Shown here: positions 18,233-27,414 of the stretch, in pieces
How the letters are laid out: each line of letters starts with the position of its first letter
Position numbering within the stretch: position 1 is the first letter of the stretch
NCBI RefSeq assembly: GCF_029258205.1
Contig: NZ_JARHZJ010000086.1
Location: 1 to 48,347, forward strand
Reading direction: 5' to 3'
DNA from: Clostridium sp.
GTDB taxonomy: Bacteria; Bacillota; Clostridia; Clostridiales; Clostridiaceae
Length of the DNA: 48,347 bases
The notes under the pieces: model-generated
The model's database searches: none
The model's input: only the letters and a program-made list of their open reading frames with translations
What the model was told of the DNA's origin: nothing
Made by a program: the position numbers and the translations under genes

Positions 18233-18261
18233 ATTATATAATAATTATTATTATATGTCAA
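18233..18261 (-). promoter_or_regulatory. Consensus sigma-A promoter of perR
   Basis: Read on the minus strand: TTGACA (18261-18256), exactly 17 bases, TATAAT (18238-18233). Both boxes are perfect matches. Start of transcription would be near 18226. Confidence 0.8.
18236..18250. promoter_or_regulatory. PerR box-like operator
   Basis: ATATAATAATTATTA matches the B. subtilis Per box TTATAATNATTATAA at 12 of 14 defined positions. It overlaps the perR -10 and spacer, where bound repressor would block polymerase. AT-rich background makes chance matches easier. Confidence 0.5.
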
Positions 18262-18342
18262 AGATTATCTTTTGCTATTAATTTTTATTGAATAAATTTA
18301 ATTTTCAATTAATATTACTTAATAAAAAATTAATGAAAAAAC

Positions 18343-18457
18343 TTGTAAAAAGAGCCTTTTTATGATAAAATTCATTTGAACTTTGTTAATTAGTTAACTA
18401 AATTTTTCCGTGTTTATTTAATTTTCCTTTAAGAACAGTTTTAACTGTTCTTTTTTT
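18343..18457 (+). ncRNA. Candidate small RNA (promoter to terminator)
   Basis: TTGTAA (18343-18348), 17 bases, TAAAAT (18366-18371) preceded by an extended TGA. About 60 bases further, an intrinsic terminator: AAGAACAGTT (18431-18440), AACTGTTCTT (18443-18452), T run to 18457. No open frame lies between. The predicted transcript is about 80 bases (18378-18457). The terminator is strong; the promoter is only fair. Confidence 0.4.
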
Positions 18458-19023
18458 ATATGATGAATTGTAAAGATAAGTGTGATGATTAATTAAGAAA
18501 TTACTATATTGAGTCTTTTAAACCTAAACATTTTATAAATGTAGAATTTATATTTTTTCAAATTAAAAAATTCTCTCTATTTTCCTAGTTAAAACATGTT
18601 AATATGATTATAGCTTATATTTATCAAAATCATTAGTGTATTATTTTATTTCTCAACTATAGTGATACATTAAGAAGAATTAAATATAGGCTTTTTGTGT
18701 TGCACTTCAGTATATAAATCTAGTATATAAAAAGTAAAAAAAGGTATTAAAAATTTTAATACCTCTAAAAATACCTTTATTTTAAATTGATTTTAATTTA
18801 AATATTTTCAAACGCTATTAACTATTTTACTTGTATAAAAAGATAATTGCAAGTAAAGTAATTACAATTAATATTAATATATTATAAATAGATTATATTT
18901 TTTAATTGTTTTTTTAGAAATTTAAGGTAAAGTTATTAATAATTTTTAATAAATTAATATATTATTAATAATAAAAACAATATTTGTAAATAATAATTTA
19001 TATAGAAATGGTGAGACTTTACT

Positions 19024-19049
19024 TAAAGTTTAAAAAGTGGTAAACTTTA
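19024..19049. promoter_or_regulatory. Possible operator upstream of the 19081 gene
   Basis: TAAAGTTTA (19024-19032) and its perfect inverse TAAACTTTA (19041-19049), spaced by 8 bases, just upstream of a TATATAAA -10-like box (19051-19058). This is the usual shape of a dimeric repressor site. The regulator is unknown. Confidence 0.4.
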
Positions 19050-19080
19050 CTATATAAATAAATTACTTAGGAGGTTAATT

Positions 19081-19416
19081 ATGTCAAAGTATAAAGTTGG
19101 AGACGAATTAATTATTGTTACAGATCCTAATCAAGAAACTAAAAAATTAAAAGATTTAAGTTTTTTAAAGAAAGATGGAGATTTTGCTTGTTTATCATGG
19201 GGTATAAAAATTATTGATGTATTATATGAAAAACCAAATGTTACATTAACTTATAAAAATGTTATGGGAGAGATTAACAAAGTCTTTGCTGTATGTAAAG
19301 ATGTTGCTAATTTCGATCACGAAAAAGTTTTGGAAAAGGCTTTACTTAAAGCTTTCCAAAATGAGCTTACAAACATTACAGTTATAAAAAATTCAGGATT
19401 AAATACTATATTATAA
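19081..19416 (+). CDS. Hypothetical protein, 111 residues
   Basis: A soluble, Lys-rich protein of 111 residues beginning MSKYKVGDELIIVTD. The KVGDELIIVTDP start and following beta-rich pattern could be a small SH3-like barrel. There is no signal peptide or membrane segment and no motif I recognise. AGGAGG lies 8 bases before the ATG, so it is almost certainly translated. It is followed after 25 bases by a 58-codon gene, and one terminator closes both, so they probably form a two-gene unit. Confidence 0.7.
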   Translation: MSKYKVGDELIIVTDPNQETKKLKDLSFLKKDGDFACLSWGIKIIDVLYEKPNVTLTYKNVMGEINKVFAVCKDVANFDHEKVLEKALLKAFQNELTNITVIKNSGLNTIL

Positions 19417-19441
19417 TTAAAGAGGGGATTGAGAGTATAAT

Positions 19442-19618
19442 ATGGCATATTGTCCATTTTGGTCAAATGAGAGGGAGAAAGTTAAGTGCTACAATGAATG
19501 TCCAATGAATGAGAAAATCACAGGAGAAGAATGTGTATTTTCATTATATTTAGACAAAAGTTTTTTGATTGAGGAAGATTATGAAAAAACAAATTTAGTT
19601 TTAAGTCAAGCAAATTAA
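19442..19618 (+). CDS. Small cysteine-containing protein, 58 residues
   Basis: A short gene of 58 codons starting MAYCPFWSNEREKVKCYNE. It holds four cysteines (Cys4, Cys16, Cys20, Cys31), enough to bind a metal ion or Fe-S cluster. The C-x3-C pair and the lone outer cysteines do not match a family I can name. The C-terminal half is acidic. GAGGGG and GAGAG lie just upstream of the ATG. It sits between the 111-residue gene and a strong terminator, which supports it as a real gene. Function is unknown. Confidence 0.6.
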   Translation: MAYCPFWSNEREKVKCYNECPMNEKITGEECVFSLYLDKSFLIEEDYEKTNLVLSQAN

Positions 19619-19619
19619 T

Positions 19620-19658
19620 AAGAGACGCTTCTTTATTTTGAAGCGTCCCTTATTTTGG
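19620..19658 (+). terminator. Terminator after the small cysteine gene
   Basis: GACGCTTC (19624-19631), an 8-base loop, GAAGCGTC (19640-19647), then a T-rich tail. It may also serve convergent pncB. Confidence 0.85.
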
Positions 19659-19679
19659 TTTATAAAATAAATATAAGTT

Positions 19680-21152
19680 CTATTTATATATGTTAGAATA
19701 TCTATGAAGTAAATTATGTTTTAAATTCCATAAACCGTTTGATAGATCTACATAATAAGTGTGAGGATTTTCAAATCTTAAAATTTCTGGCCAAAGTTTT
19801 TCACATTCTTTTTGAGCGTAATCTCTAATTTCCATTACTGTTGGATTTTTGTAACATACTTTTCCATTTTCAAAGATTTTAACTAGTAAATCTTTAATAT
19901 AATAATTAGTTAAGGTTTTTCTTTTCCATGCATGAATAGGATCAAAAATCTCTAATGGATTATTAGTATCTATTTCTTCATCATTTAATAATATTAAATC
20001 AGCCAAAGCTGTATGAGTATCATTATCAAATATTCTTATTATTCTCTTAAATCCAGGGTTTGTTATTTTTTCTTCATTTTCGCTTATCTTTATTCTAGGA
20101 ATTATATTACCTTCCTCGTCTTCTACTGCAACTAATTTATAAACACCACCAAAAACTGGTTCAGATCTAGCTGTTATAAGTCTTTCTCCAACTCCAAATG
20201 CATCTATTGAAGCTCCTTGGCTTAACACATCTCTTATTATATATTCATCTAGAGAATTTGAGACTATTATTTTACAATCTGTATATCCAGCATCATCTAA
20301 CATCTGTCTACATTTTTTAGATAGATAAGTTATATCTCCACTATCTATTCTTATTCCTTTTGGTCTTTTTCCTAAAGGTTTTAAAATCTCATCAAATACT
20401 TTAATGGCATTAGGAACACCAGACTTTAAAACGTTATAAGTATCTATTAATAATGTACAGTTATCAGGATATGCTACTGCCCACGCTTTAAATGCCTCAT
20501 ATTCATCTCCAAAAAGTTGAATCCAACTATGAGCCATAGTGCCTATAGCAGGTATATCAAACATTTGATCAGCTATTGTACAGGCAGTAGAATGACAACC
20601 ACCTATAGCAGCTGCTCTTGCTCCATAAATTGCTCCATCATATCCTTGAGCTCTTCTAGAACCAAATTCCATTACAGTCTTATCCTTAGCTGCTCTACAT
20701 ATTCTATTAGCTTTAGTAGCTATAAGAGTTTGGTGATTTATAGTAAGAAGTATCATAGTTTCTACAAATTGTGCTTGTATTACAGGACCTTTAACAATAA
20801 CCAAAGGTTCATTTGGGAAAACAGGATTACCCTCTGGAATTGCCCAAACATCACAAGTAAATTTGAAGTTTATTAAAAATTCTAAGAATTCATCACAAAA
20901 TAATTCTTTTGATCTTAAATAGGCTATATCATCTTCTGAAAAGTTTAGATTTGATAGGTATTCAATTAACTGCTCAACACCTGCCATTATACAATAGCCA
21001 CCACCATCAGGTACTCTTCTAAAATACATATCAAAATAAGCAATTTTATTTTCTATGTCATTTTTAAAATATCCATTTGCCATAGTAAGCTCATAGAAAT
21101 CAACTAGCATTGTAAGATTTCTAGATTTTTTTACATCAAACTTATAATCCAT
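19680..21152 (-). CDS. pncB: Nicotinate phosphoribosyltransferase
   Basis: Makes nicotinate mononucleotide from nicotinate, PRPP and ATP in NAD salvage. The 490-residue length suits the long bacterial form. Visible family motifs are LTMLVDFYELTMANGYF at the start, FRRVPDGGGYCIMAGVEQ, FGSRRAQGYDGAIYGARAA, PAIGTMAHSWIQLFGDEYEAF (with the conserved His) and GIRIDSGDITYLSKK. AAGGAG lies 11 bases before the ATG. Divergent from the helicase gene that follows on the plus strand. Confidence 0.93.
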   Translation of the reverse strand: MDYKFDVKKSRNLTMLVDFYELTMANGYFKNDIENKIAYFDMYFRRVPDGGGYCIMAGVEQLIEYLSNLNFSEDDIAYLRSKELFCDEFLEFLINFKFTCDVWAIPEGNPVFPNEPLVIVKGPVIQAQFVETMILLTINHQTLIATKANRICRAAKDKTVMEFGSRRAQGYDGAIYGARAAAIGGCHSTACTIADQMFDIPAIGTMAHSWIQLFGDEYEAFKAWAVAYPDNCTLLIDTYNVLKSGVPNAIKVFDEILKPLGKRPKGIRIDSGDITYLSKKCRQMLDDAGYTDCKIIVSNSLDEYIIRDVLSQGASIDAFGVGERLITARSEPVFGGVYKLVAVEDEEGNIIPRIKISENEEKITNPGFKRIIRIFDNDTHTALADLILLNDEEIDTNNPLEIFDPIHAWKRKTLTNYYIKDLLVKIFENGKVCYKNPTVMEIRDYAQKECEKLWPEILRFENPHTYYVDLSNGLWNLKHNLLHRYSNIYK

Positions 21153-21305
21153 ATAAAAATTATCTCCTTTTAATAAGTTATCAATAACTATTGTAACCAG
21201 TAGTTAGAATTATTACAATATATATGTTACTAAAATATTATGGTTTACCAAGGCAATTTTAGTCAATAATTAAAATGAATTTTATTAAACATTAGGAGAA
21301 TTATA

Positions 21306-23300
21306 ATGTCTAATTTAGATGAATATCAAAATGAAGCTGTAAGAGCAGAGAGTAAAAGTGTTCTTGTTATAGCTCCACCAGGAGCTGGAAAGACCACAGT
21401 AATATTAAATAGAATAAAATATCTTTTAGAAGAAAAAAAGGTTAAAGGAATAAATATTATAGTAATAACTTTTACGAAAGCTGCAGCAGAAAATATGAAA
21501 AGTAGATTTAAAGAAATGCATAAGGAAGGAATCATTCCATTCTTTGGAACATTTCATGGTATTTTTTATAAAATTTTACTTAGAAATAAACAGGAAATAA
21601 AACTTATAGAGTCCAAGGATGCTTATAATGTAATAAGGAAAGTATTATCTTCTTATATAGAAGAGGTAAGCGATGAAAAAATAAAGGAGGTATTAAACAA
21701 TATATCAAGAAAGAAAGTTTCTTCTAAGGATTTAAACATATCAATGACTAAAGATATTTTTGATAAATGTTATGAAGCATATGAAACTTTTAAAAATGAG
21801 AGGGGACTTTTAGATTTTGATGATTTACAAATAAAAGCAGTAACACTTTTAAAAAAAAATCCACATGTATTAGGGTATTATAGAAATTTAATAAAATATA
21901 TATTGGTTGATGAGTTTCAAGATTGTGATGAAGTTCAATTAGAGTTTTTAAAAATTATAAATAATGATGTTTTTTGCGTTGGAGATGAAGATCAAAGTAT
22001 ATATTCATTTAGAGGAGCAACACCTAAATGTATGATAAACTTTGAGGAAAATTTTGAAGGAAGTGAGAAGGTTTATTTAAAGTATAATTATAGAAGCTTA
22101 AAAAACATTGTGGAAGTATCTAAGGATGTTATAAAGCATAACAAAGAGAGATATCAAAAAGAGATAATAGCTTTTAATCAAAATAAAGGGAATATAGAGC
22201 TTAAAAAGCCTTTTAATGAGACAGAGGAAGCAAATATAATTGCCTTAAAAATAGAACAAAGTAAAAGATTAGGAAATAAATATTCTGATAATGCTATTCT
22301 TTATAGAACTAACATGGAGAGTAGAAGTTTTATTGATGCTTTTATTAGAAGAAAAATTCCCTTTAAACTTTTAGATAAAGAGTATAATTTTTTTAACCAT
22401 TTTATATGTAGGGATTTAATTGCATATTTAAGACTATCAATAGATCCATTTAATAAAGAAGATTTTAATAAAATAATAAATAAACCCTTTAGATATGTTT
22501 CAAAAAGTGCTATTTATGGAGTAATGAATTCTAAGAATAGAGAAAATGTTTTTGATATATTAATGAATGTAGAAGGTATACATCCATTTCAAATGAGAAA
22601 ATTTGAGGAGTTAAAAAATGATATAGCTTATTTAAATAAGCTTTCTTTAAATAGCGCTATTGATTTTATATTAAGTGATTTAGAGTATAGTCAGTATATA
22701 AAAGAGTATTCCTCTAAATTTAAGCAAAATCAAGATGACTTATTAGATATTTTAGAAGAATTTAAAAGTTCAGCTATGGAATTTAAATCTATAATAACTT
22801 TTCTTTCTCACATAGAAAGTGTTGAAGAAAATTTAGAAAATATAAATTCTGTAGGAAATATAGACTCTGTCATATTAAGTACCATGCACGGAGTAAAGGG
22901 TATGCAATTTAAAGATGTGCACATTGTTAATATAGTTGATGAAACAATACCTCATAAAAATAGTATGGAAAACATAGAAGAGGAGAGAAGACTTTTTTAT
23001 GTAGGTATAACTAGAGCTATAAACAATTTATATCTGTATGTACCTAAGATTGTAAGAGGTAAATTTAAAGATTCGTCTATATTTTTAAATAATACAAACT
23101 TGGATAGCCAATGTAATATAAATGATTATGGATTAAATGAAGGAGATGTCATAAGACATAATTATTTTGGTATAGGAGAAATTTGCACAATAGAGAATGG
23201 TACTGTTGATATTAAATTTGTTCAAGGACAAAATAAAAAATTTTCTTTAAGAACATTAATTGAAAATAATTTAATAGAAAAAATAATTTGTGAAGTTTAA
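21306..23300 (+). CDS. UvrD/PcrA-like superfamily 1 DNA helicase
   Basis: A 664-residue 3'-5' DNA helicase. Seen are a Q-motif start (DEYQNEAV), Walker A APPGAGKTT (Lys29), motif Ia ITFTKAAAENMKSRF, DEFQDCD (motif II), VGDEDQSIYSFRGA (III), KYNYRS (IV), STMHGVKGMQF (V) and RRLFYVGITRAINNLYLY (VI). The C-terminal 45 residues (GDVIRHNYFGIGEICTIENG) form a small barrel like the end of PcrA, which contacts RNA polymerase. It is shorter than typical PcrA (about 740), so it may be a paralogue rather than the main PcrA. AGGAG precedes the ATG. Confidence 0.87.
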   Translation: MSNLDEYQNEAVRAESKSVLVIAPPGAGKTTVILNRIKYLLEEKKVKGINIIVITFTKAAAENMKSRFKEMHKEGIIPFFGTFHGIFYKILLRNKQEIKLIESKDAYNVIRKVLSSYIEEVSDEKIKEVLNNISRKKVSSKDLNISMTKDIFDKCYEAYETFKNERGLLDFDDLQIKAVTLLKKNPHVLGYYRNLIKYILVDEFQDCDEVQLEFLKIINNDVFCVGDEDQSIYSFRGATPKCMINFEENFEGSEKVYLKYNYRSLKNIVEVSKDVIKHNKERYQKEIIAFNQNKGNIELKKPFNETEEANIIALKIEQSKRLGNKYSDNAILYRTNMESRSFIDAFIRRKIPFKLLDKEYNFFNHFICRDLIAYLRLSIDPFNKEDFNKIINKPFRYVSKSAIYGVMNSKNRENVFDILMNVEGIHPFQMRKFEELKNDIAYLNKLSLNSAIDFILSDLEYSQYIKEYSSKFKQNQDDLLDILEEFKSSAMEFKSIITFLSHIESVEENLENINSVGNIDSVILSTMHGVKGMQFKDVHIVNIVDETIPHKNSMENIEEERRLFYVGITRAINNLYLYVPKIVRGKFKDSSIFLNNTNLDSQCNINDYGLNEGDVIRHNYFGIGEICTIENGTVDIKFVQGQNKKFSLRTLIENNLIEKIICEV

Positions 23301-23308
23301 CTGTAGTA

Positions 23309-23364
23309 GTAACAAAGGAAATTAGGTGATTTAAAGAAAAATTTTCTTTGTTACTAAAATTTTT
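23309..23364 (+). terminator. Hairpin and weak terminator after the helicase
   Basis: A 14-pair stem, 23309-23322 with 23342-23355 (AGTAACAAAG... / ...CTTTGTTACT, one G-U), followed by AAAATTTTT. The T run is offset by four A, so termination may be partial. Confidence 0.6.
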
Positions 23365-23504
23365 AATATAGTACACTTAAATAATATACTCGTAAATGAG
23401 TATAAAATATAATTGAAGAAAAAAACATAGTAATATATAATCAAAAATATATAAATTAAATAATATATAACATATAATTTATAAATAAAAAGTAGGTGTT
23501 AAAA

Positions 23505-24701
23505 ATGAATATAAATTTAATGGATGAAGCTCAAGAATTAAAAGATTTACTTATAGCTTTAAGAAGAGATTTTCATGAAAATCCTGAATTAGGTTTTGAA
23601 GAGTGGAGAACTTCAGGAAAAATAAAAGAATTTTTAGCTAATGAAGGTATTGAATATATAGAAACTGCTAAAACAGGAGTATGTGGAATAATAAATGGAA
23701 AACTAAAAGATGAATCTAAGAAAGATAGATGTATTGCTTTAAGAGCTGATATTGATGGACTTCCTATGGATGATAAAAAGACTTGTTCATATTCATCAAA
23801 AGTTAAAGGAAGAATGCATGCTTGTGGACATGATGCGCATATAACAATATTATTAGGAGTAGCTAAATTATTAAATAGACATAGAGATAAGTTTAGCGGT
23901 ACTGTTAAATTATTATTTGAACCAGCAGAGGAGACAACAGGTGGAGCTCCTATAATGATAGAAGAAGGAGTTTTAGAAAATCCTAGAGTAGAAAAAATAA
24001 TAGGTCTTCATGTTGAAGAAACTTTAGATGCTGGACAAATAATGATAAAAAAAGGAGTAGTTAATGCAGCATCTAATCCTTTTACAATAAAGATAAAAGG
24101 AAGAGGAGGACATGGAGCATATCCTCATATGGCTATAGACCCTATAGTTATGGCTTCTCAAGTTGTTTTAGGATTACAAACAATAGTAAGTAGAGAAATA
24201 AAACCTGTAAATCCAGCGGTTGTCACAGTAGGAAGTATAAATGGAGGAACTGCTCAAAATATAATACCAGATGAAGTCATATTAAAAGGAGTTATAAGAA
24301 CAATGACTTTAGAGGATAGAGCTTATGCTAAGGAAAGACTAAGAGAAATAACTACATCTATTTGCACTGCCATGAGAGGTGAATGTGAAATATATATAGA
24401 AGAAAGTTACCCATGTCTTTATAATAATAGTGAGGTTGTAGATTTAGTAACTGAGGCTGCAAAAGAAATTATTGGTTCTGAAAATGTTAAGGAGCAAGAA
24501 TCACCAAAGCTTGGAGTTGAAAGTTTTGCATATTTTGCTTTAGAAAGAGAATCAGCATTTTATTTCTTAGGTGCTAGAAATGAAGAGAGAAATATTATTT
24601 ATTCAGCTCATAATAGTAGATTTGATATAGACGAGAATTTATTACCAATTGGAGTTTCAATTCAATGTAAAACTGCATTAAATTATTTGACAAGGGAGTA
24701 A
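23505..24701 (+). CDS. M20D amidohydrolase/aminoacylase
   Basis: A 398-residue metal-dependent hydrolase of the HipO/AbgA/IAA-amino-acid hydrolase group. Motifs: RRDFHENPELGFEEWRT near the N-terminus, ALRADIDGLPM, GRMHACGHDAHITILLG (metal-binding Cys-x-His), LFEPAEETTGGAPIM, IGLHVEE, and GRGGHGAYPHMAIDPI in the lid domain. It removes an acyl group from an amino acid or peptide. The exact substrate cannot be read from sequence; N-acetyl-diaminopimelate is one option. I chose ATG 23505, 6 bases after TAGGTG. A GTG lies three codons upstream, inside that ribosome site. Confidence 0.85.
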   Translation: MNINLMDEAQELKDLLIALRRDFHENPELGFEEWRTSGKIKEFLANEGIEYIETAKTGVCGIINGKLKDESKKDRCIALRADIDGLPMDDKKTCSYSSKVKGRMHACGHDAHITILLGVAKLLNRHRDKFSGTVKLLFEPAEETTGGAPIMIEEGVLENPRVEKIIGLHVEETLDAGQIMIKKGVVNAASNPFTIKIKGRGGHGAYPHMAIDPIVMASQVVLGLQTIVSREIKPVNPAVVTVGSINGGTAQNIIPDEVILKGVIRTMTLEDRAYAKERLREITTSICTAMRGECEIYIEESYPCLYNNSEVVDLVTEAAKEIIGSENVKEQESPKLGVESFAYFALERESAFYFLGARNEERNIIYSAHNSRFDIDENLLPIGVSIQCKTALNYLTRE

Positions 24702-24760
24702 ATTAATATTAATCTATAGAATAGTAATTATAATATGATTTAAATTAGGAGTGAAGCAAT

Positions 24761-25735
24761 TTGAAAATAGAGATAGGTACAAATGAAGCAGGACAGAGAT
24801 TAGATAAGTTCTTAAGAAAATATTTAAAGGATGTACCTCTAAGTGCAATATTTAAAGCCCTAAGAAAGGGAGATATAAGAGTAAACGGAAAGAAACAAAA
24901 AGAAAAGTATTCTCTTTTAGAAGGAGATGTTATAGAGATAAGATATCTTCAAAGTGTAGTAACTAAGGAAAAGAAAAAGCCTAATTTCCAAATGGTTGAC
25001 TCAGGATCACTTCAAGTGGTATATGAAGATGAAAATATGATTTTAGTTGAGAAATGGCCAGGAGTATTAGTTCATTCAGATAAAAAGAATGGAACTCCAA
25101 CCTTAACTGATTATGTATTATCATACTTATTTAGAAAAGGAGACTATGTTCCAGAAAATGAATTAACTTTTACTCCTGCATCTTGTAATAGATTAGATAG
25201 AAATACTTCAGGAATAGTATTTTTCGGTAAGAATTTTGAAGGATTAAAATTACTTAACGAGATGATAAGAGAAAGGAAAGTTAAGAAGTATTACTGTGCT
25301 TTAGTAAAGGGAAAAATACAGCCTGGAAAATATGAGGCATATATATCAAAAGATGATGAGTCAAACAAGTCAACGGTTTATGATACTGAAAGGAATGATA
25401 CAAAGAAAATAAAAATGGATGTTAAGGTTCTACAAACTAATGGTGCTTTTTCATTATTAGAAATAGAACTTATAACTGGAAGAAGTCATCAGTTAAGAGC
25501 TCATTTAGCTCATTTAGGAAATCCTATTGTTGGAGACTTTAAATATGGTGATAATAAAATGAATTCCTTCTTTGAAAATAAATTTGGATTAACATATCAA
25601 TTCCTTTATGCTTATAAGGTTACATTTAAAGATGTTCCTGAAAAGTTTGATTATTTAAAAAATAAAACTATAGCTCAAGGATTACCTCCAATGTTTAAAA
25701 AGATAAAGAAGGATGTATTTAAATTTAGGATTTAG
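24761..25735 (+). CDS. RluA-family pseudouridine synthase with S4 domain
   Basis: A 324-residue RNA modification enzyme. Residues about 12-70 form an S4 RNA-binding domain (GQRLDKFLRKYLKDVPLSAI, GDIRVNGKK). The catalytic domain has CNRLDRNTSGIVFFGK with the active Asp, YYCALVKGKI, and LITGRSHQLRAHLAHLGNPIVGD. It converts uridines to pseudouridine, most likely in 23S rRNA as RluC/RluD-type enzymes do. The target site is unknown. Start is TTG at 24761 with TTAGGAGTG just before it. The lipid flippase gene follows after 21 bases. Confidence 0.88.
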   Translation: MKIEIGTNEAGQRLDKFLRKYLKDVPLSAIFKALRKGDIRVNGKKQKEKYSLLEGDVIEIRYLQSVVTKEKKKPNFQMVDSGSLQVVYEDENMILVEKWPGVLVHSDKKNGTPTLTDYVLSYLFRKGDYVPENELTFTPASCNRLDRNTSGIVFFGKNFEGLKLLNEMIRERKVKKYYCALVKGKIQPGKYEAYISKDDESNKSTVYDTERNDTKKIKMDVKVLQTNGAFSLLEIELITGRSHQLRAHLAHLGNPIVGDFKYGDNKMNSFFENKFGLTYQFLYAYKVTFKDVPEKFDYLKNKTIAQGLPPMFKKIKKDVFKFRI

Positions 25736-25756
25736 TTTTTAAGATAGGAGATTTTT

Positions 25757-27373
25757 ATGAAAGAGCAGTCTATAACTAAAGGCTTTGCAATACTTTCCAT
25801 TGCAAGCATAGTTGCTAAATTATTATCTTTAATTTATGTACCTTTTCTTACTAGAATTGTAGGAAGTGTTGGTATGGGGATATATGGCAAAACCTATGAC
25901 ATATTTGTTTTTGTATATGCCTTAACAAATGTAGGTTTACAAACAGCTATATCAAAATATGTTTCAGAGTTAGATGCAGTTGGTAATTATAAAGATGCTT
26001 TAAGAGCATTTAAGATTTCAAGAGCATTTTTACTTGGAGTTGGTACTATATTTACTATAGTGCTAATGTTAAGTGCTAATTTTATAGCAAATATGAGTGA
26101 GACACCACAAATGGTTTATCCAATAATATTCTTATCACCAACAATTATGATAACAACTGTGTTAGTTACTTATAAAGGATATTTCCAAGGAAGATCTCAA
26201 GCAACACCAATAGCTATAGCAACTGTTATTGAACAAGTTGTCAATGTATTTTTAAGTTTATTATGTGCATATTTTCTTATAAAGAAAAGTGTGTCTTTAG
26301 GAGTTGCAGGAGGAACTATAGGATCTTCTGTTGGAGCATTAATGGCAGTATTATATTTGATATACATATATAATATATATGGAGTTGAAAAGGAAGCTAA
26401 GAGAAAACAAGATCCTGAAGTTAGAAGAATTACAGGTAAAAAAATAGCAAGAACTCTATTTAAATATGGATTACCAATAACTCTTAGTACTGGTCTTCAA
26501 AACTTAGGAAATATAATAGATATGTTAACAGTAAGTAATAGACTTGTTGACGCAGCTCAGTTTTCCCAAAGTTATGCTAATGAACTTTATGGATATTTTT
26601 CAACAAGATATAAAATTTTATTAAATGTTCCAATGGTATTTATAACTTCTTTAGGATATATGGCATTACCTGCAATATCAAGAGCTTATGCTTTAAAGGA
26701 TAAAAAAGAGATAAAAAATAAGATTAATTTCTCTATGAGAGTTACATATCTTTTATCAATACCATCAGCCTTTGGATTAGCTTTATTAAGTGAAAACATA
26801 TATAAATATATTTTTGCAGATTCAAATGGATATATGATGATGGTAATAGGTGCTGCTATGATACCATTAACGGCAATAGTACTTATGCAAAATGTAATAC
26901 TTCAAAGTGTAAGTCAATTTTACTATGTATTATTCACCTTAGCTCTTAGTATTATAGTGAAGTTTACATTAAATATGACTTTAGTTGCAAATCCAGATAT
27001 AAATATTTATGGAGCTGTAATTTCTGGAATGGTAGCTTTCGTAATTTCTTTAGTACTTAATCACTTTAGAATGAAAAAAACATTAAAGATGAAAATATCA
27101 ATGTTAAAATATGCATTTAAACCTTTATTAGCATCAATATACATGGGTATAGGAATAATACTTAGTAAATATGTAATATCTTTATTTATAGATTTTAATA
27201 AGTTAAGTTTAATATTAGGTATAGTTATATTGCTATTAATTATAGCTATAGGTGCATTTATGTATCTTCATGCAATTATAATTTTAGGTGGAATTAAAAA
27301 GGCAGATATAGAAGAAATTTCACCTAAACTTTTAAGAGTTATGCCAAAATTCTTAAGAAAAAATATAAAATAA
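25757..27373 (+). CDS. MOP-superfamily lipid flippase (MurJ/YtgP/SpoVB type)
   Basis: A 538-residue protein with about 14 hydrophobic segments. The start ITKGFAILSIASIVAKLLSLIYVPFLTRIVG, then GMGIYGKTYDIFVFVYALTN and YFQGRSQATPIAIATVIEQVVNVFLSL, are typical of the polysaccharide-synthesis/MurJ-like group. The length matches B. subtilis YtgP (MurJ), the lipid II flippase. SpoVB-like sporulation paralogues are similar, so the symbol is left open. It probably moves an undecaprenyl-linked wall precursor across the membrane. Confidence 0.85.
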   Translation: MKEQSITKGFAILSIASIVAKLLSLIYVPFLTRIVGSVGMGIYGKTYDIFVFVYALTNVGLQTAISKYVSELDAVGNYKDALRAFKISRAFLLGVGTIFTIVLMLSANFIANMSETPQMVYPIIFLSPTIMITTVLVTYKGYFQGRSQATPIAIATVIEQVVNVFLSLLCAYFLIKKSVSLGVAGGTIGSSVGALMAVLYLIYIYNIYGVEKEAKRKQDPEVRRITGKKIARTLFKYGLPITLSTGLQNLGNIIDMLTVSNRLVDAAQFSQSYANELYGYFSTRYKILLNVPMVFITSLGYMALPAISRAYALKDKKEIKNKINFSMRVTYLLSIPSAFGLALLSENIYKYIFADSNGYMMMVIGAAMIPLTAIVLMQNVILQSVSQFYYVLFTLALSIIVKFTLNMTLVANPDINIYGAVISGMVAFVISLVLNHFRMKKTLKMKISMLKYAFKPLLASIYMGIGIILSKYVISLFIDFNKLSLILGIVILLLIIAIGAFMYLHAIIILGGIKKADIEEISPKLLRVMPKFLRKNIK

Positions 27374-27374
27374 T

Positions 27375-27414
27375 AAAAAAGTAAGGTATATTAATGTACC
27401 TTACTTTTTTATTT
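27375..27414. terminator. Bidirectional terminator between flippase and Ca2+ ATPase
   Basis: GTAAGGTA (27381-27388) and TACCTTAC (27397-27404), flanked by A-run upstream and T-run downstream so that both strands end in T. Confidence 0.88.

Larger units (their letters stand above)
18262..19080. other. Long AT-rich intergenic region
   Basis: No convincing protein gene was found on either strand. It holds a possible small RNA unit (18343-18457), a direct repeat of AGTATATAAA (18709-18718 and 18722-18731), a perfect hairpin GGTATTAAAA / TTTTAATACC (18743-18752 and 18754-18763), and an inverted repeat near the start of the next gene (19024-19049). Confidence 0.5.

Noticed and set aside
18709-18731. 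Direct repeat of AGTATATAAA as a possible iteron or CRISPR-like start
   Set aside because: Only two copies, very AT-rich, no spacers or further copies; likely chance.
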